A stretch of DNA of 21,468 nt from Porticoccaceae bacterium (lineage in GTDB: Bacteria; Pseudomonadota; Gammaproteobacteria; Pseudomonadales; Porticoccaceae), in NCBI GenBank assembly GCA_023229065.1, contig JALNZZ010000019.1, positions 1 to 21,468 on the forward strand, in the 5' to 3' direction. Shown here piece after piece: positions 1 through 7,183 of this stretch; within the stretch, counting starts at the first letter, position 1, and each line of letters starts with the position of its first letter. The notes below the pieces were generated by a model. That model was not told the origin of the DNA. It saw only the letters and a program-made list of their open reading frames with translations, and searched no databases. Both the position numbers and the translations under genes were made by a program.

Positions 1-105
1 CGGCATCGGCCGCCACGTCGGCCATCATGTTGTTGTATTCCTCGGAACCGCCACGCAAGCGGATATGCGGGCCGAACTTGGCAAGGGCGAGGCGCAAGCC
101 CTGCT
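1..105. repeat. Terminal direct repeat (left copy): circular overlap
   Basis: The first 105 bases are identical to bases 21364-21468. The relaxase frame is open through both ends and keeps its phase: 2179 bases on this side plus 206 before the repeat make 2385, or 795 codons. The repeat is therefore best read as the overlap of a circular assembly and not as a biological repeat. The molecule is a circle of 21,363 bp. Confidence 0.95.
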
Positions 106-2179
106 CGATGGTGTCGCGCTCCTGCTGCCCAAATTCAACGGCTTCGCCTCGGTCGGTGAACATGGCCCGCTTCTGCTGGTCGTAATAGGTCACGTTGCCC
201 TGTTGATCGACCTTGTACGCGGCGGGCTTCATGATCGGCGCGGCCTCTGGCTGCTGGCCGGTCTGGTGCTCGATGCGCTCGCCAGTAGGGGCACGTTGCG
301 GGCTGCGTTGTCGGCGCAGCTCGGCCAGTGCATCGGCATCGCCGTTGCCTGCACGCTCGGCCAGATAGGCGCGGTACTGGTCGGCCGGCTTCATTCGATA
401 GCGGGCCTTCAAGGCGTCACGTTCGGCGGCAATGGCCTTGCGTAGCTCTATGTCCTTCACCACCTTGCCCATGCTGGAAACCGACAAGGCCGCCTTGCGC
501 TCTGACGGTTTCAAAGCCCGGTCATTCTGAACGGCTCGGCGTTCGGCCAGGTATTCGCGGCGCAGCTCGGCGCGGCGCTCTTGCTCCCGCTTCTTCTGCT
601 CCTGCCAATCCTGTTCCCGGCGCTCGCGCTGCTGCGGTTGCCAGTCGCGACGGTACTCGGCCCAAAGGTCGCGGCGCAGGGCAGGGCGGGCCTGCTGTGG
701 TGTGGCATGGCCGATTTGGTCGGCGTAGGTCTGTTGCAAGATCGGCGCGGCATCACGCCAAGGCAAATGCAGCTCTTGGGTGAGGAAGTCGGACACGTTC
801 AAATTTCGCCGGCCGCACCGGATGCGGTCGCCGCCGTCCTTGCCCTTGGTCACTTCGTATTTGTCGGGCATCACGCCATGCGTGCGGCTGACGGTCGCCA
901 GCAAGCGGGCGGCGTCCAGCTCGCGTTTTATCGCGGTGAACTCGGCCCGGCTGCTATCGGTGCCACTGGCGGCACGTTCGCGGCGCTCGGCCTCGTACTG
1001 GCCCACTACGCTATCGGTCTGGCGGCCGTCACGCTCACGCGAAGGGGCCGGGGTTGGTTCACTGGCGCGGGCCTGCTCGGGCGCTCTAGCCGGGGCCATG
1101 CGCTCTTGCTCGGGGTCGTGCGGGATTTCCACGGCCGGGCGGTGCTTGGCGTAGAACGCGGCGGCACGCTCGGCCAGAATCGCCCGGCGCTGCTCGGGGT
1201 CTGCTTCACGATAGGCCGCATACGCTTTGCGGTTGCCGCTGTTCATGTATTTCAGTTCGGCCGCCCGCACCTCGCGCCACTCCTGTAAGCGCTCGGCAAT
1301 GTCGGCCGAGCTAGGGCGGGGCGCTTTGGCTTCCTCGTACTCTGCGCGGATTTCTCCGGCCAGCTTCTGCCGCTTTTCAGCGGCGGGCATTTCGATGAAT
1401 TCACGGCTGAAAACGTACTCTTTCAGGTTCACGCCCTTGGCCGCGCCCTCTGGTTTCACGTTGAGATATTCACCGGCCTTGCCTGCGTTGCGGGTCTTTG
1501 TGTCGCCATGCTCGGCAACAATGGCCCGGAACTGGTCAAAGTCGGTAACGCCCTTGTCCAGCACGTCGGACAAGATGCGCTCTTTCAGGTCGTGATTTGC
1601 GCCTTTAAAATAATCGCCCTTGTAGCGGGAAATAATCGCGCTCTCATCGGTGAATTCGATTCTCCGGTTATCTTTTGGACTGGCAAGCCCAAACTTTGCA
1701 TTGATATGTTCTTGGAACGCCTCAAGAAACTTGGTCTGCTGGTCAACCTTCCCAAACGGGTTTAGATTCTTCTCGCTCAAAAGATTGCATTCAGGGATGA
1801 CGATATGAATATGCGGCTTGCGCTCCACCAGTTCGCCGGTTTTCTGGTTGGTGTATGTCTTTAGCTTCGGCAAATGCGCCTCGGCATAAAAATTATATTC
1901 ATCACCTTCATAGGCGGTCATGGCGAATTGCTTAAATTCGTCGGTTATCTCCTGCAACCGCTCCCGGCTTATTTCGTCCTCTTTGAAAGCCAGCGTGATA
2001 TGCAAATAACGCTCGCCGTTCTTGTCCATGTTATTGATAACGGCGTCGGTTAGTTCCAGATCGCCCGACAAAATAACGCGCTCGTCCAGCTCGTCCCGGC
2101 TGTAGTCCCGGCCGTCTTTCTGCCCGTTCTCTAAATACTCCTTTATCCCGGCATCGCCGCCACGCACTCTAATCAGCAT
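1..2179 (-). CDS. Conjugative relaxase, N-terminal 726 residues (gene crosses the circular join)
   Basis: Relaxase that would nick the plasmid at oriT and carry the transferred strand. It starts at ATG 2179, overlapping the end of mobC by 11 bp, and joins the segment at 21158-21363 to give 794 aa. The N-terminal nuclease domain (about residues 1-180) shows candidate catalytic tyrosines Y15 and Y26, a strand with H60 (YLHITLAFKEDE), H102 (EAHLPK) and the metal motif HIHIVIP at 123-129, matching the HxH signature of HUH relaxases. Residues from about 250 on are rich in Arg, Glu and Ala with long charged helices, and the C-terminus resembles the large polyvalent domain (LPD7-like) often fused to relaxases. 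I read it as MOBP-like, but the exact MOB class and which Tyr is catalytic cannot be settled by eye. The GC-rich helical part makes many long antisense frames that are shadows. mobC lies upstream and parF downstream on the same strand. Confidence 0.9.
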   Translation of the reverse strand, partial: MLIRVRGGDAGIKEYLENGQKDGRDYSRDELDERVILSGDLELTDAVINNMDKNGERYLHITLAFKEDEISRERLQEITDEFKQFAMTAYEGDEYNFYAEAHLPKLKTYTNQKTGELVERKPHIHIVIPECNLLSEKNLNPFGKVDQQTKFLEAFQEHINAKFGLASPKDNRRIEFTDESAIISRYKGDYFKGANHDLKERILSDVLDKGVTDFDQFRAIVAEHGDTKTRNAGKAGEYLNVKPEGAAKGVNLKEYVFSREFIEMPAAEKRQKLAGEIRAEYEEAKAPRPSSADIAERLQEWREVRAAELKYMNSGNRKAYAAYREADPEQRRAILAERAAAFYAKHRPAVEIPHDPEQERMAPARAPEQARASEPTPAPSRERDGRQTDSVVGQYEAERRERAASGTDSSRAEFTAIKRELDAARLLATVSRTHGVMPDKYEVTKGKDGGDRIRCGRRNLNVSDFLTQELHLPWRDAAPILQQTYADQIGHATPQQARPALRRDLWAEYRRDWQPQQRERREQDWQEQKKREQERRAELRREYLAERRAVQNDRALKPSERKAALSVSSMGKVVKDIELRKAIAAERDALKARYRMKPADQYRAYLAERAGNGDADALAELRRQRSPQRAPTGERIEHQTGQQPEAAPIMKPAAYKVDQQGNVTYYDQQKRAMFTDRGEAVEFGQQERDTIEQGLRLALAKFGPHIRLRGGSEEYNNMMADVAADA

Positions 2180-2522
2180 CGCGGATTGCCTTTTTCATCA
2201 AGTCGGCCAGCGTTTGCAGCTCGGCCAGAATCCCGGCGTAAGTGGCCGGGGTGACAGTGCCGGCCAGCTCGGCAGCATTGGCGGTGTGGGCAAGCTGGTT
2301 CAGGTTGTTGCTGGCCTTGTTGAAAAGGTAAATCAGCCGGCGCTTGTCGCTGCTCGGCTGAACCCGTGCGACTACCTGCGTTCGGTTGGTCAACACTGCA
2401 TCACGGAAAAACTCGGACGGCTTCACACCGGCCGCGCTGGCCTTCGCCAGATAGGCGGCATGGTCGGGCAGGGTAAGCCGGAAACTTACCGTGCGGGTTG
2501 GCTCTTTGGGCTTGCGCGGCAT
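2169..2522 (-). CDS. mobC: MobC-like relaxosome accessory protein
   Basis: Protein of 117 aa starting MPRKPKEPTRTVSFRL. The basic N-terminus followed by a beta-strand and helix (FRLTLPDHAAYLAKA, then KPSEFFRDAVL) fits a ribbon-helix-helix DNA-binding domain. The C-terminal part (NKASNNLNQLAHTAN ... LMKKAI) is the conserved helical region of MobC/TraJ/NikA-type mobilization proteins. These bind oriT and recruit or position the relaxase. ATG 2522 was chosen over the longer frame to 2654 because AGGAG stands 8 nt upstream; the extra 44 codons are proline-rich, lack family similarity and run through a 42-bp repeat element. The end overlaps the relaxase start by 11 bp, so the two are probably translationally coupled. 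Confidence 0.88.
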   Translation of the reverse strand: MPRKPKEPTRTVSFRLTLPDHAAYLAKASAAGVKPSEFFRDAVLTNRTQVVARVQPSSDKRRLIYLFNKASNNLNQLAHTANAAELAGTVTPATYAGILAELQTLADLMKKAIRDAD

Positions 2523-2611
2523 GGTCGCGGCTCCTGTCTCGTGCCCGCCTCGATGGCACGGGGCAGGGCGATTAATGGCCGGCTGCGAAGCTGCCGGGCG
2601 GCTTGTGCTGC

Positions 2612-2653
2612 TGGTGACGAATCCGCGACCTGGTGGGCGTGGATCTGTCGCCA
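2612..2653 (+). repeat. 42-bp boundary element, copy 1 of 7
   Basis: Begins TGGTGACG and ends TGTCGCCA, with a 26-bp centre. The arms are imperfect inverted repeats. It lies just upstream of mobC. Shares the CGTG tetramer near the right arm with copies at 8890, 9242 and 15150. Confidence 0.75.
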
Positions 2654-2711
2654 TGCGGCCCGGCTCCCGTAGGGGGCCGGTGGCAGGTTTCCAAAGGGGG
2701 GCACCCCTTTG

Positions 2712-2779
2712 GGCACGGGATATGTTTCAAAACGCGGAGCGCTTTTGTAAACATATCCGACGTGCCTATCTATAGCACG
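2712..2779. other. Palindromes in the oriT-like region
   Basis: GGATATGTTT at 2718-2727 is inverted at 2749-2758. The inner arms CAAAA-CGC and GCGCTTTTG continue the stem around a GGA loop, and the flanks extend it (GGCACG and CGTGCC). A second dyad follows, CGTGC at 2761-2765 against GCACG at 2775-2779. Hairpins of this size next to a nick site are typical of oriT. An operator or terminator role is possible. Confidence 0.55.
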
Positions 2780-2814
2780 CCAACACTATAACGCAGCTCG
2801 CACACTCGCGCAAG

Positions 2815-2916
2815 ACTGCACACGCACTGCACATGCACCGCATAAAATCGCTTGACACTGCAAACACACTGCATAACAATGGCACCATCACGGCGGCAAA
2901 CATTGACCGCACTGCA
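2815..2916 (+). promoter_or_regulatory. stbA-like operon promoter with ACTGCA direct repeats
   Basis: ACTGCA occurs at 2815, 2826, 2857, 2868 and 2911, with ACCGCA at 2837. The first three and the pair at 2857/2868 are exactly 11 bp apart, one helical turn. A perfect -35 (TTGACA, 2852-2857) and a -10-like TAACAA (2874-2879) sit inside the repeats, so a protein bound there would cover the promoter. In R388, StbA binds direct repeats in front of stbABC and represses it. The protein encoded at 2973 is the likely ligand (inference). Confidence 0.6.
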
Positions 2917-2972
2917 AATAAACGGCAATATCGCGGCATCCGGCAATGCCGATAACGCGAAGAGGTGGAAAC

Positions 2973-3377
2973 ATGACAAAAGACAGCGTGGCCGATGTGC
3001 TGCGCGCACTGGCTACCGGCGACAAAAGCCGCTCTGAAACTGCCCGGCTTCGGGACATAGTGGACGAAGTGGAAGCGGCTTTAGCTGCTGGCGTAAGCCG
3101 TGCGGCAGTCCTCCAAGCTCTGAACGATCAGGGTTTCACGATGACGCTAAAGAGCTTTGAAAGCGCCCTGTACCGCATCAGGAAAAAACGAACCCAGCCA
3201 GCCAAGCCGACCGCAAAAATTGGTCATGACCAAATCGCGGCACCGGCCAGCCAGCCAGCCCAAGCACCGCAAGAGGAACCCGCAAAAGACCCTCAAGCAC
3301 GCATCACGAACCCGGCCGATATTCGCAAGTCCAGACGCCGGGAAATTGATCTAGATGACCTATCCGACAAGGAATAA
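2973..3377 (+). CDS. StbA/TraK-like DNA-binding protein
   Basis: Protein of 134 aa, first of a three-gene set. Residues about 1-70 are helical and include AAGVSRAAVLQALNDQGF and MTLKSFESALYRIRKKR, which read as a small helix-turn-helix or winged-helix domain ending in a basic cluster. The rest (from about residue 75) is a Pro/Gln/Ala-rich linker with an acidic tail. Family knowledge: StbA of R388 and TraK of RP4 hold the same position next to oriT, bind DNA there and act in stability or relaxosome formation. ATG 2973 was chosen for AGAGGTGG just upstream; a longer frame to 2946 lacks such a site. The ACTGCA repeats upstream are its presumed binding sites. Assignment rests on position and domain character more than on a single diagnostic motif. 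Confidence 0.72.
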   Translation: MTKDSVADVLRALATGDKSRSETARLRDIVDEVEAALAAGVSRAAVLQALNDQGFTMTLKSFESALYRIRKKRTQPAKPTAKIGHDQIAAPASQPAQAPQEEPAKDPQARITNPADIRKSRRREIDLDDLSDKE

Positions 3378-3380
3378 ATT

Positions 3381-4088
3381 ATGAAAATCGCAATCGTCAA
3401 CTACACCGGCACCGTTGGTAAAACCACTATCGCGGCACACCTGCTTTCCCCTCGAATGGGCAACGCTCCTATCTTTGCCGTCGAGTCGATCAACGAAACG
3501 GCGGCCGGGTTGGGTGTCGATGTTGAGCAAATCAAGGGCGACAAATTCCGCGAACTGTTCCGCAAGCTCTTTGCGCTCGATGACGCAATCATTGACGTGG
3601 GCGCGTCCAATATCGAAGATTTTCTAGATGGCATGGTCAAATTCGATGAATCGCACCTTGAATTTGATTACTTCGTTATTCCGCTGACCAGTGGCACCAA
3701 AGAACAAAAAGAAACTATCTCGATGATCGGGACGCTTTCGGATTTCGGTATTCCTGCCGAAAAAATCCGGCTTGTGTTCAATCGCGTTGATGCTGACGTG
3801 GCCGACGAATTCGCCCATGTCGTCAATTATGTGAAGAAGGAAAAGAACGCCACGGCCAACACTGAGGCGGCTATTTTTGAAAACGAATTATTCGACGCTC
3901 TCGCCGTTAAAAAGTTGACCGTTGAAGCTCTGCTGCAAGACGAAACTGATTACAAGGCGCTGCTTAAAAGCAACCCGGAAGCAAGCGCGAAAGAAAAATA
4001 TACTTGGGGCGATATGCACGGCCTCAAGTTATTGGCTCGCAGCGTGAATCGAAACCTCGATTCTGTTTACTCTGCAATCTTCAAATAA
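3381..4088 (+). CDS. StbB/TraL/MobD-like ParA-family ATPase
   Basis: Protein of 235 aa with a Walker A loop near the start (NYTGTVGKTT, residues 7-16) in which the signature lysine of ParA/MinD proteins is absent. The core has a DVGAS strand (about residue 73) and FDYFVIPLTSG (about 95), typical of the deviant-Walker fold. The length and gene order match StbB of R388, TraL of RP4 and MobD of pTF-FC2-type plasmids, where the second gene of the oriT-proximal operon is an ATPase that assists transfer or positions the plasmid in the cell. It starts 3 nt after the stbA-like stop, with AAGGA 5' of the ATG. Lower GC and plainer codon use than its GC-rich neighbours suggest a separate history. Confidence 0.8.
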   Translation: MKIAIVNYTGTVGKTTIAAHLLSPRMGNAPIFAVESINETAAGLGVDVEQIKGDKFRELFRKLFALDDAIIDVGASNIEDFLDGMVKFDESHLEFDYFVIPLTSGTKEQKETISMIGTLSDFGIPAEKIRLVFNRVDADVADEFAHVVNYVKKEKNATANTEAAIFENELFDALAVKKLTVEALLQDETDYKALLKSNPEASAKEKYTWGDMHGLKLLARSVNRNLDSVYSAIFK

Positions 4089-4099
4089 AGGGGCGCTCT

Positions 4100-4651
4100 A
4101 TGGACGCGGCAAATTCTCCACGCTCGACAAGGGACGCGCTCACGATTGATTTGCTGGGCGACGTGGGCAGACTGCACGATCAGATTAAAGCCCTTCCCGA
4201 AGGGCTGAAAACCTCCCTTGCCCCGGCGCTCGGCGCTGTCGCTCTGGCCTCGAAAGAGGCGCAGGCCACTATCGGCCAGCTCGGCGCAGCGGAAAAAGCC
4301 TCGTTCGGAAACTTCGCGGCGGCCGAAAAGGTCGCGCTGCGTGACGCTCTCAAGGCGGCGCTGCGGGAAGAAGCCGGCGAAGCCCTCGCCAGTGCCGCCC
4401 GCGAACTGGCAACGTCGGCCCGCATCCATCAGGACGCGGCCAAGGGCGAAAAGGTACAGCGCTGGCAATGGATCGCTGTTGCCTTTGCTGGAAGCCTTCT
4501 AGCCGGGGCGCTCGGCTTCTACGGTTCGCACCTGCTGTATGGCAAACAAATTGACGAACAAGCGGCCTTCGGCCGTGCCGTAGGCACGGTGTGGGACGGT
4601 TTGGACGCCAAGACAAAAGAGCGGATTCAAGCCGCAAGGGAACGCCAATGA
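4100..4651 (+). CDS. StbC/MobE/TraM-like protein with one C-terminal membrane segment
   Basis: Protein of 183 aa. Residues about 1-115 are an Ala/Glu/Lys-rich helical region that probably forms a coiled coil, and about 120-146 is a single hydrophobic segment beginning WQWIAVAFAG. A short charged tail follows. It is the third gene of the stb-like set, where StbC, TraM and MobE proteins of uncertain biochemical role are found. ATG 4100 was taken because AAAGGGGCG precedes it; the longer frame runs back into stbB. The stop overlaps the coupling-protein start (ATGA), and a membrane-anchored coiled coil next to a coupling protein could link the relaxosome to the membrane (inference). Confidence 0.7.
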   Translation: MDAANSPRSTRDALTIDLLGDVGRLHDQIKALPEGLKTSLAPALGAVALASKEAQATIGQLGAAEKASFGNFAAAEKVALRDALKAALREEAGEALASAARELATSARIHQDAAKGEKVQRWQWIAVAFAGSLLAGALGFYGSHLLYGKQIDEQAAFGRAVGTVWDGLDAKTKERIQAARERQ

Positions 4652-6249
4652 AACCCGCACTTGTTCTAACTCTGCTCCTGCTGGTCGGCGCGGCCTTCAT
4701 GCTCGGCCGCAACCTGTTCAACACGATCAAAGGCAAAGAGCCTGCGACGTGGGTAACGTGGCTGTGGCTCGGCCTGTGGGGCGTAGCTGTCCTATACGGC
4801 CTCGGCTCGGCCGTTCCGCGCATGGTCGCCAGCGGTGAATCGTCGGCCCTGCTCTCTATCGGCGTGGCCGTGGTGGCGGTGTTCTGCCAGACCCGGATTT
4901 GGGGCCACATGATGGCCCGCGCCAACTACGCACCACACGGCCAAGAAACGGTCATCAGGGGCACGGAAGTTGTCGGCGGCTCCGATCTGCAAGCCCGTAT
5001 GTACGGCGACAAGGCAACGCCGGCCGACGTGGATATTGAGATTGGCGGGGTGGTCGTTCCGCGCATGTTGGAAGCGCAGCACATGCTTTTCAGCGGCACC
5101 ACGGGCGCGGGCAAGACGCAAGCGATTAACCGTGTTCTGCGGGCTGTACGGGCACGCAATGAGCGGGCTTTGATCGCTGACCCGGCCGGGGGGTTCTTCT
5201 CCCGCTTCGGTCGTCCTGGTGATGTGCTGTTTAACCCGTTTGACCGTCGTTCGGTGGATTGGTCGCCCTTCGCTGAAATCCGCGCTGAATACGACTGCCA
5301 GCGCATCGCAAAGGCCGCTGTGCCGGATGGCACGGGGGAGGGTGCAGAGTGGCACCACTACGCGCAAACGCTGCTCGGTGAAACGCTCTTGGCCCTGCAT
5401 CTACGCGGGGAGCGGTCGGTAAAGCGGCTGCTGCACTATGTCAGCTCGGCAGACATAAAAGAGCTGGGCGAACTGCTGGCCGACACGCCTGCGGCCATCC
5501 TGTGCGCCAAGGGCAATGACAAGATGCTGAACAACACGCGGGGCATCATTGCAACCTATCTCGGCGTGTGGCGCTACCTGCCTGACGCTGGCACGTTCTC
5601 CGTGCGTGAGTGGGTGCAGGATGAAACCCGCACCGGCTGGCTGTTCGTGACCTACCGCGACGATCAAATGGGGATGCTGCGCGGCCTTGTGGCCTCGCTG
5701 CTGGAACTCGGCATTGTCGAAGGCTTGAGCCTGTCGGAAAACCAGAATCGCGGCTTGTGGTTCGTGTTCGATGAGGTCGATTCACTCGGCAAGGTGTCCA
5801 GTCTTCGCAGTGGTCTAACGAAGCTGCGCAAGTACGGCGGGCGCTGCGTGCTTGGCCTGCAAACAGTGTCGCAACTGCGCGAAACCTACGGCAAGGACGA
5901 GGCACAAACGCTGCTTGCCAATCTGTCCACCAAGCTGATTTTGCGGGCTGGCGACAATGAGACGGCCGAATATTTCAGCAAGGAACTTGGCGAACAGGAC
6001 ATTGACCGGCTGCAAATGACGACGGGGCAGGGCACCAGCTCGGGCGGCCTGACGAATCCCGGACAAAGCTCGGAATCGTTCAATACCAACTACAACATGC
6101 AGCGCGTGCGGCAAGCCGCCATCATGTCGTCGGAAGTTCTGAACCTGCCCGACCTGCAAGGCTTCCTCAAGATACCAGGCCAGCCGGTCGCCACGGTCAA
6201 GATTGACTATCAGGCCATGCCAGAGGTCGAACCGGCATATCTGAGTTAA
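4648..6249 (+). CDS. traD: Type IV coupling protein, TrwB/TraD family
   Basis: ATPase of 533 aa that brings the relaxosome to a type IV secretion channel and pumps DNA. Hydrophobic segments lie at about residues 3-20, 33-58 and 66-85. The Walker A motif is GTTGAGKT at 150-157, followed by ADPAGGFF and FNPFDRRSVDWSPF as in the TrwB/TraD DNA-binding ATPase domain. Walker B is FVFDEVD with D375-E376, and GLQTVSQLRE is the usual following sensor region. The start overlaps the previous stop (ATGA) and all four genes from 2973 form one operon. The length is close to TrwB (about 500 aa). Having its own coupling protein but no full secretion channel makes this plasmid mobilizable, borrowing the channel of another plasmid. 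A ParG-type promoter region begins at its stop codon. Confidence 0.92.
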   Translation: MKPALVLTLLLLVGAAFMLGRNLFNTIKGKEPATWVTWLWLGLWGVAVLYGLGSAVPRMVASGESSALLSIGVAVVAVFCQTRIWGHMMARANYAPHGQETVIRGTEVVGGSDLQARMYGDKATPADVDIEIGGVVVPRMLEAQHMLFSGTTGAGKTQAINRVLRAVRARNERALIADPAGGFFSRFGRPGDVLFNPFDRRSVDWSPFAEIRAEYDCQRIAKAAVPDGTGEGAEWHHYAQTLLGETLLALHLRGERSVKRLLHYVSSADIKELGELLADTPAAILCAKGNDKMLNNTRGIIATYLGVWRYLPDAGTFSVREWVQDETRTGWLFVTYRDDQMGMLRGLVASLLELGIVEGLSLSENQNRGLWFVFDEVDSLGKVSSLRSGLTKLRKYGGRCVLGLQTVSQLRETYGKDEAQTLLANLSTKLILRAGDNETAEYFSKELGEQDIDRLQMTTGQGTSSGGLTNPGQSSESFNTNYNMQRVRQAAIMSSEVLNLPDLQGFLKIPGQPVATVKIDYQAMPEVEPAYLS

Positions 6250-6320
6250 TGAGTAAAAACCCCTTAAATTCATCTACTCATTGGCCGGTTTAGGTGTTAT
6301 ACTCAAATGAGTAAATAAGT
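6243..6320 (+). promoter_or_regulatory. Rightward promoter with ParG-type ACTC/GAGT boxes
   Basis: GAGT at 6243 and 6251 and ACTC at 6276, then ACTC at 6301, GAGT at 6309 and AAGT at 6317, the last three at an 8-bp step. TATACT at 6298-6303 is a near-consensus -10 that overlaps the boxes. The 19-mer TATACTCAAATGAGTAAAT (6298-6316) is repeated exactly, on the other strand, in the parF promoter at 21063-21081. Binding of the ParG-like protein would block this promoter (inference). Confidence 0.65.
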
Positions 6321-6360
6321 GGTGACAGACAGGCTTCCCGCCTCGGTGCGCCTGTCACCA
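6320..6360 (+). repeat. 41-bp boundary element, copy 2 of 7
   Basis: Begins TGGTGACA and ends TGTCACCA; the arms here are perfectly complementary, and GACAGGC/GCC extend the stem. The centre is 25 bp. It follows the last ParG-type box directly, so it would lie at the very 5' end of the transcript from the 6298 promoter. Confidence 0.7.
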
Positions 6361-6453
6361 TCGACGTAACCGCGCCAAAATGGGAAAATCGGGTATGCCA
6401 AAACATTGGGTTTTGGTATGCGTGAACAACAAAACGAACGCTGATTTTTATGC

Positions 6454-6566
6454 CCTAAGAACGCCTCGGCGTACTGGGTGCGGCCCCGAAAAGAACGGGC
6501 CTGACAGGTGGGAAAGAAGCTCGCAAGAGCCACCGGACAAGCAGCGGAAAGACGCGCCGCATAGAC
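6454..6566 (+). ncRNA. Structured RNA module, copy 1 (unassigned)
   Basis: Four short hairpins in order: ACGCC/GGCGT at 6461-6472; GGCCC/GGGCC at 6482-6501; GGTG/CACC at 6507-6534 enclosing an 8-nt purine bulge and GCTC-GCAA-GAGC, a GNRA tetraloop (6519-6530); and GCG-GAAAGA-CGC at 6544-6555. A second copy follows 116-118 nt later with the same order, the same loops and compensatory changes in the stems. No known RNA family was recognised. It lies in the presumed leader of the operon starting at 6707. Confidence 0.6.
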
Positions 6567-6571
6567 CACAT

Positions 6572-6680
6572 CCCAAGGACGCCACGGCGTACCGGATACG
6601 GGCCTTAAACAAGCCCTGACAGTCGGGAACAGTAGCTCGCAAGAGCCGACAGACAGGCCGGAAAGACGGCCCGGCGTTCG
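6572..6680 (+). ncRNA. Structured RNA module, copy 2 (unassigned)
   Basis: Same four hairpins as copy 1: ACGCC/GGCGT at 6579-6590; GGGC/GCCC at 6600-6616; GTCG/CGAC at 6622-6650 enclosing a 9-nt bulge and the identical GCTC-GCAA-GAGC (6635-6646); and GGCCG-GAAAGA-CGGCC at 6656-6671. Against copy 1 the outer stem changes from GGTG/CACC to GTCG/CGAC, two base pairs changed on both sides, while the CTGACAG linker and both loops are conserved. That pattern indicates selection on RNA structure. Confidence 0.6.
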
Positions 6681-6709
6681 CCCTCAACCTTTGGAGTGGC
6701 GAACACATG
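6676..6709 (+). promoter_or_regulatory. Hairpin bracketing the ribosome binding site of the 6707 gene
   Basis: GTTCGCC (6676-6682) pairs with GGCGAAC (6698-6704), leaving a 15-nt loop that contains GGAG (6693-6696); the ATG follows 2 nt after the stem. Formation would hinder ribosome entry. It directly follows RNA copy 2 and could be the expression platform of a regulatory RNA. Confidence 0.5.
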
Positions 6710-7183
6710 ATTTCCTATATTCACTTTCCCATCATCGCGCTTTGCGCGTTCATATTGATTGCAATATGGCGCTTGTGGGTTTGCATTGATCGGCTCGGCT
6801 TCATGCGCGAGGTATCGCGCCGGGCACCCTCGATGTTCCAAGGCCATTTGCTGGCCGCCGTGCTTGCCATCATGCCGCTATTGATCGCGGCTGTAGCTTG
6901 GACGGGCATCACCCTACCGCACCAAACCGCCCCGATGAATGCTTACCTTGCGGCGTTCATGTCTGCGGCATGTCTCGGCGGGTGCCTGCTCCTTCTCAAG
7001 AACACGGGGGAACGCCTCGCGCTCTCTTGGGCAGGCTCGCGTGAAGGTGCCTTACGTGTCGTCGCCATGCTGCGCATCATCGACGCGGCCGAACTGGCCT
7101 ATGCGCTGCAATACGTCCAAGAACACGAAGCCAAAAGCAGCCGTGTGATTGACGCCGGAACCGTCCGCGAGGTGAGCAAATGA
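6707..7183 (+). CDS. Membrane protein of unknown function
   Basis: Protein of 158 aa with three hydrophobic segments at about residues 4-22, 46-67 and 77-98, and a cytoplasm-like charged C-terminal region (about 105-158) with RVVAMLRIIDAAELAYALQYVQEHE. No family recognised. It is the first gene of an operon with a lipoprotein and a VirB6-like protein; the last bases overlap the EexN start (ATGA). GGAG lies 10-13 nt before the ATG, somewhat far, and sits in the loop of a hairpin, so translation may be controlled. A role in entry exclusion or envelope attachment of the secretion proteins is possible from context alone. Confidence 0.75.
   Translation: MISYIHFPIIALCAFILIAIWRLWVCIDRLGFMREVSRRAPSMFQGHLLAAVLAIMPLLIAAVAWTGITLPHQTAPMNAYLAAFMSAACLGGCLLLLKNTGERLALSWAGSREGALRVVAMLRIIDAAELAYALQYVQEHEAKSSRVIDAGTVREVSK

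Larger units (their letters stand above)
2523..2972. other. Non-coding oriT-like region between divergent mobilization operons
   Basis: These 450 bases separate mobC/relaxase (leftward) from the stbA-like operon (rightward), the usual place for an origin of transfer. They hold the 42-bp element at 2612-2653, a large imperfect palindrome at 2712-2765, a second short dyad at 2761-2779 and ACTGCA repeats at 2815-2916 overlapping a promoter. The GC drops and poly-purine/pyrimidine tracts flank the palindrome. No nic site is proven: TATCC-G stands beside the palindrome arm (compare the RP4-type TATCCTG), and CTATCTATAGC at 2765-2775 is an alternative. Confidence 0.6.

Noticed and set aside
581..1288. 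235-aa rightward frame opposite the relaxase
   Set aside because: It is antisense to the charged helical part of the relaxase, whose codon bias leaves the other strand open; no start site or domain.
6380..6619. 79-aa rightward reading frame
   Set aside because: It runs through both RNA-like modules, lacks a ribosome site and family features, and the paired stem changes favour RNA structure over protein.
6250..6706. Group II intron or insertion-sequence remnant
   Set aside because: No reverse transcriptase, transposase, domain V-like hairpin or target duplication seen; the tandem modules explain the repeats.
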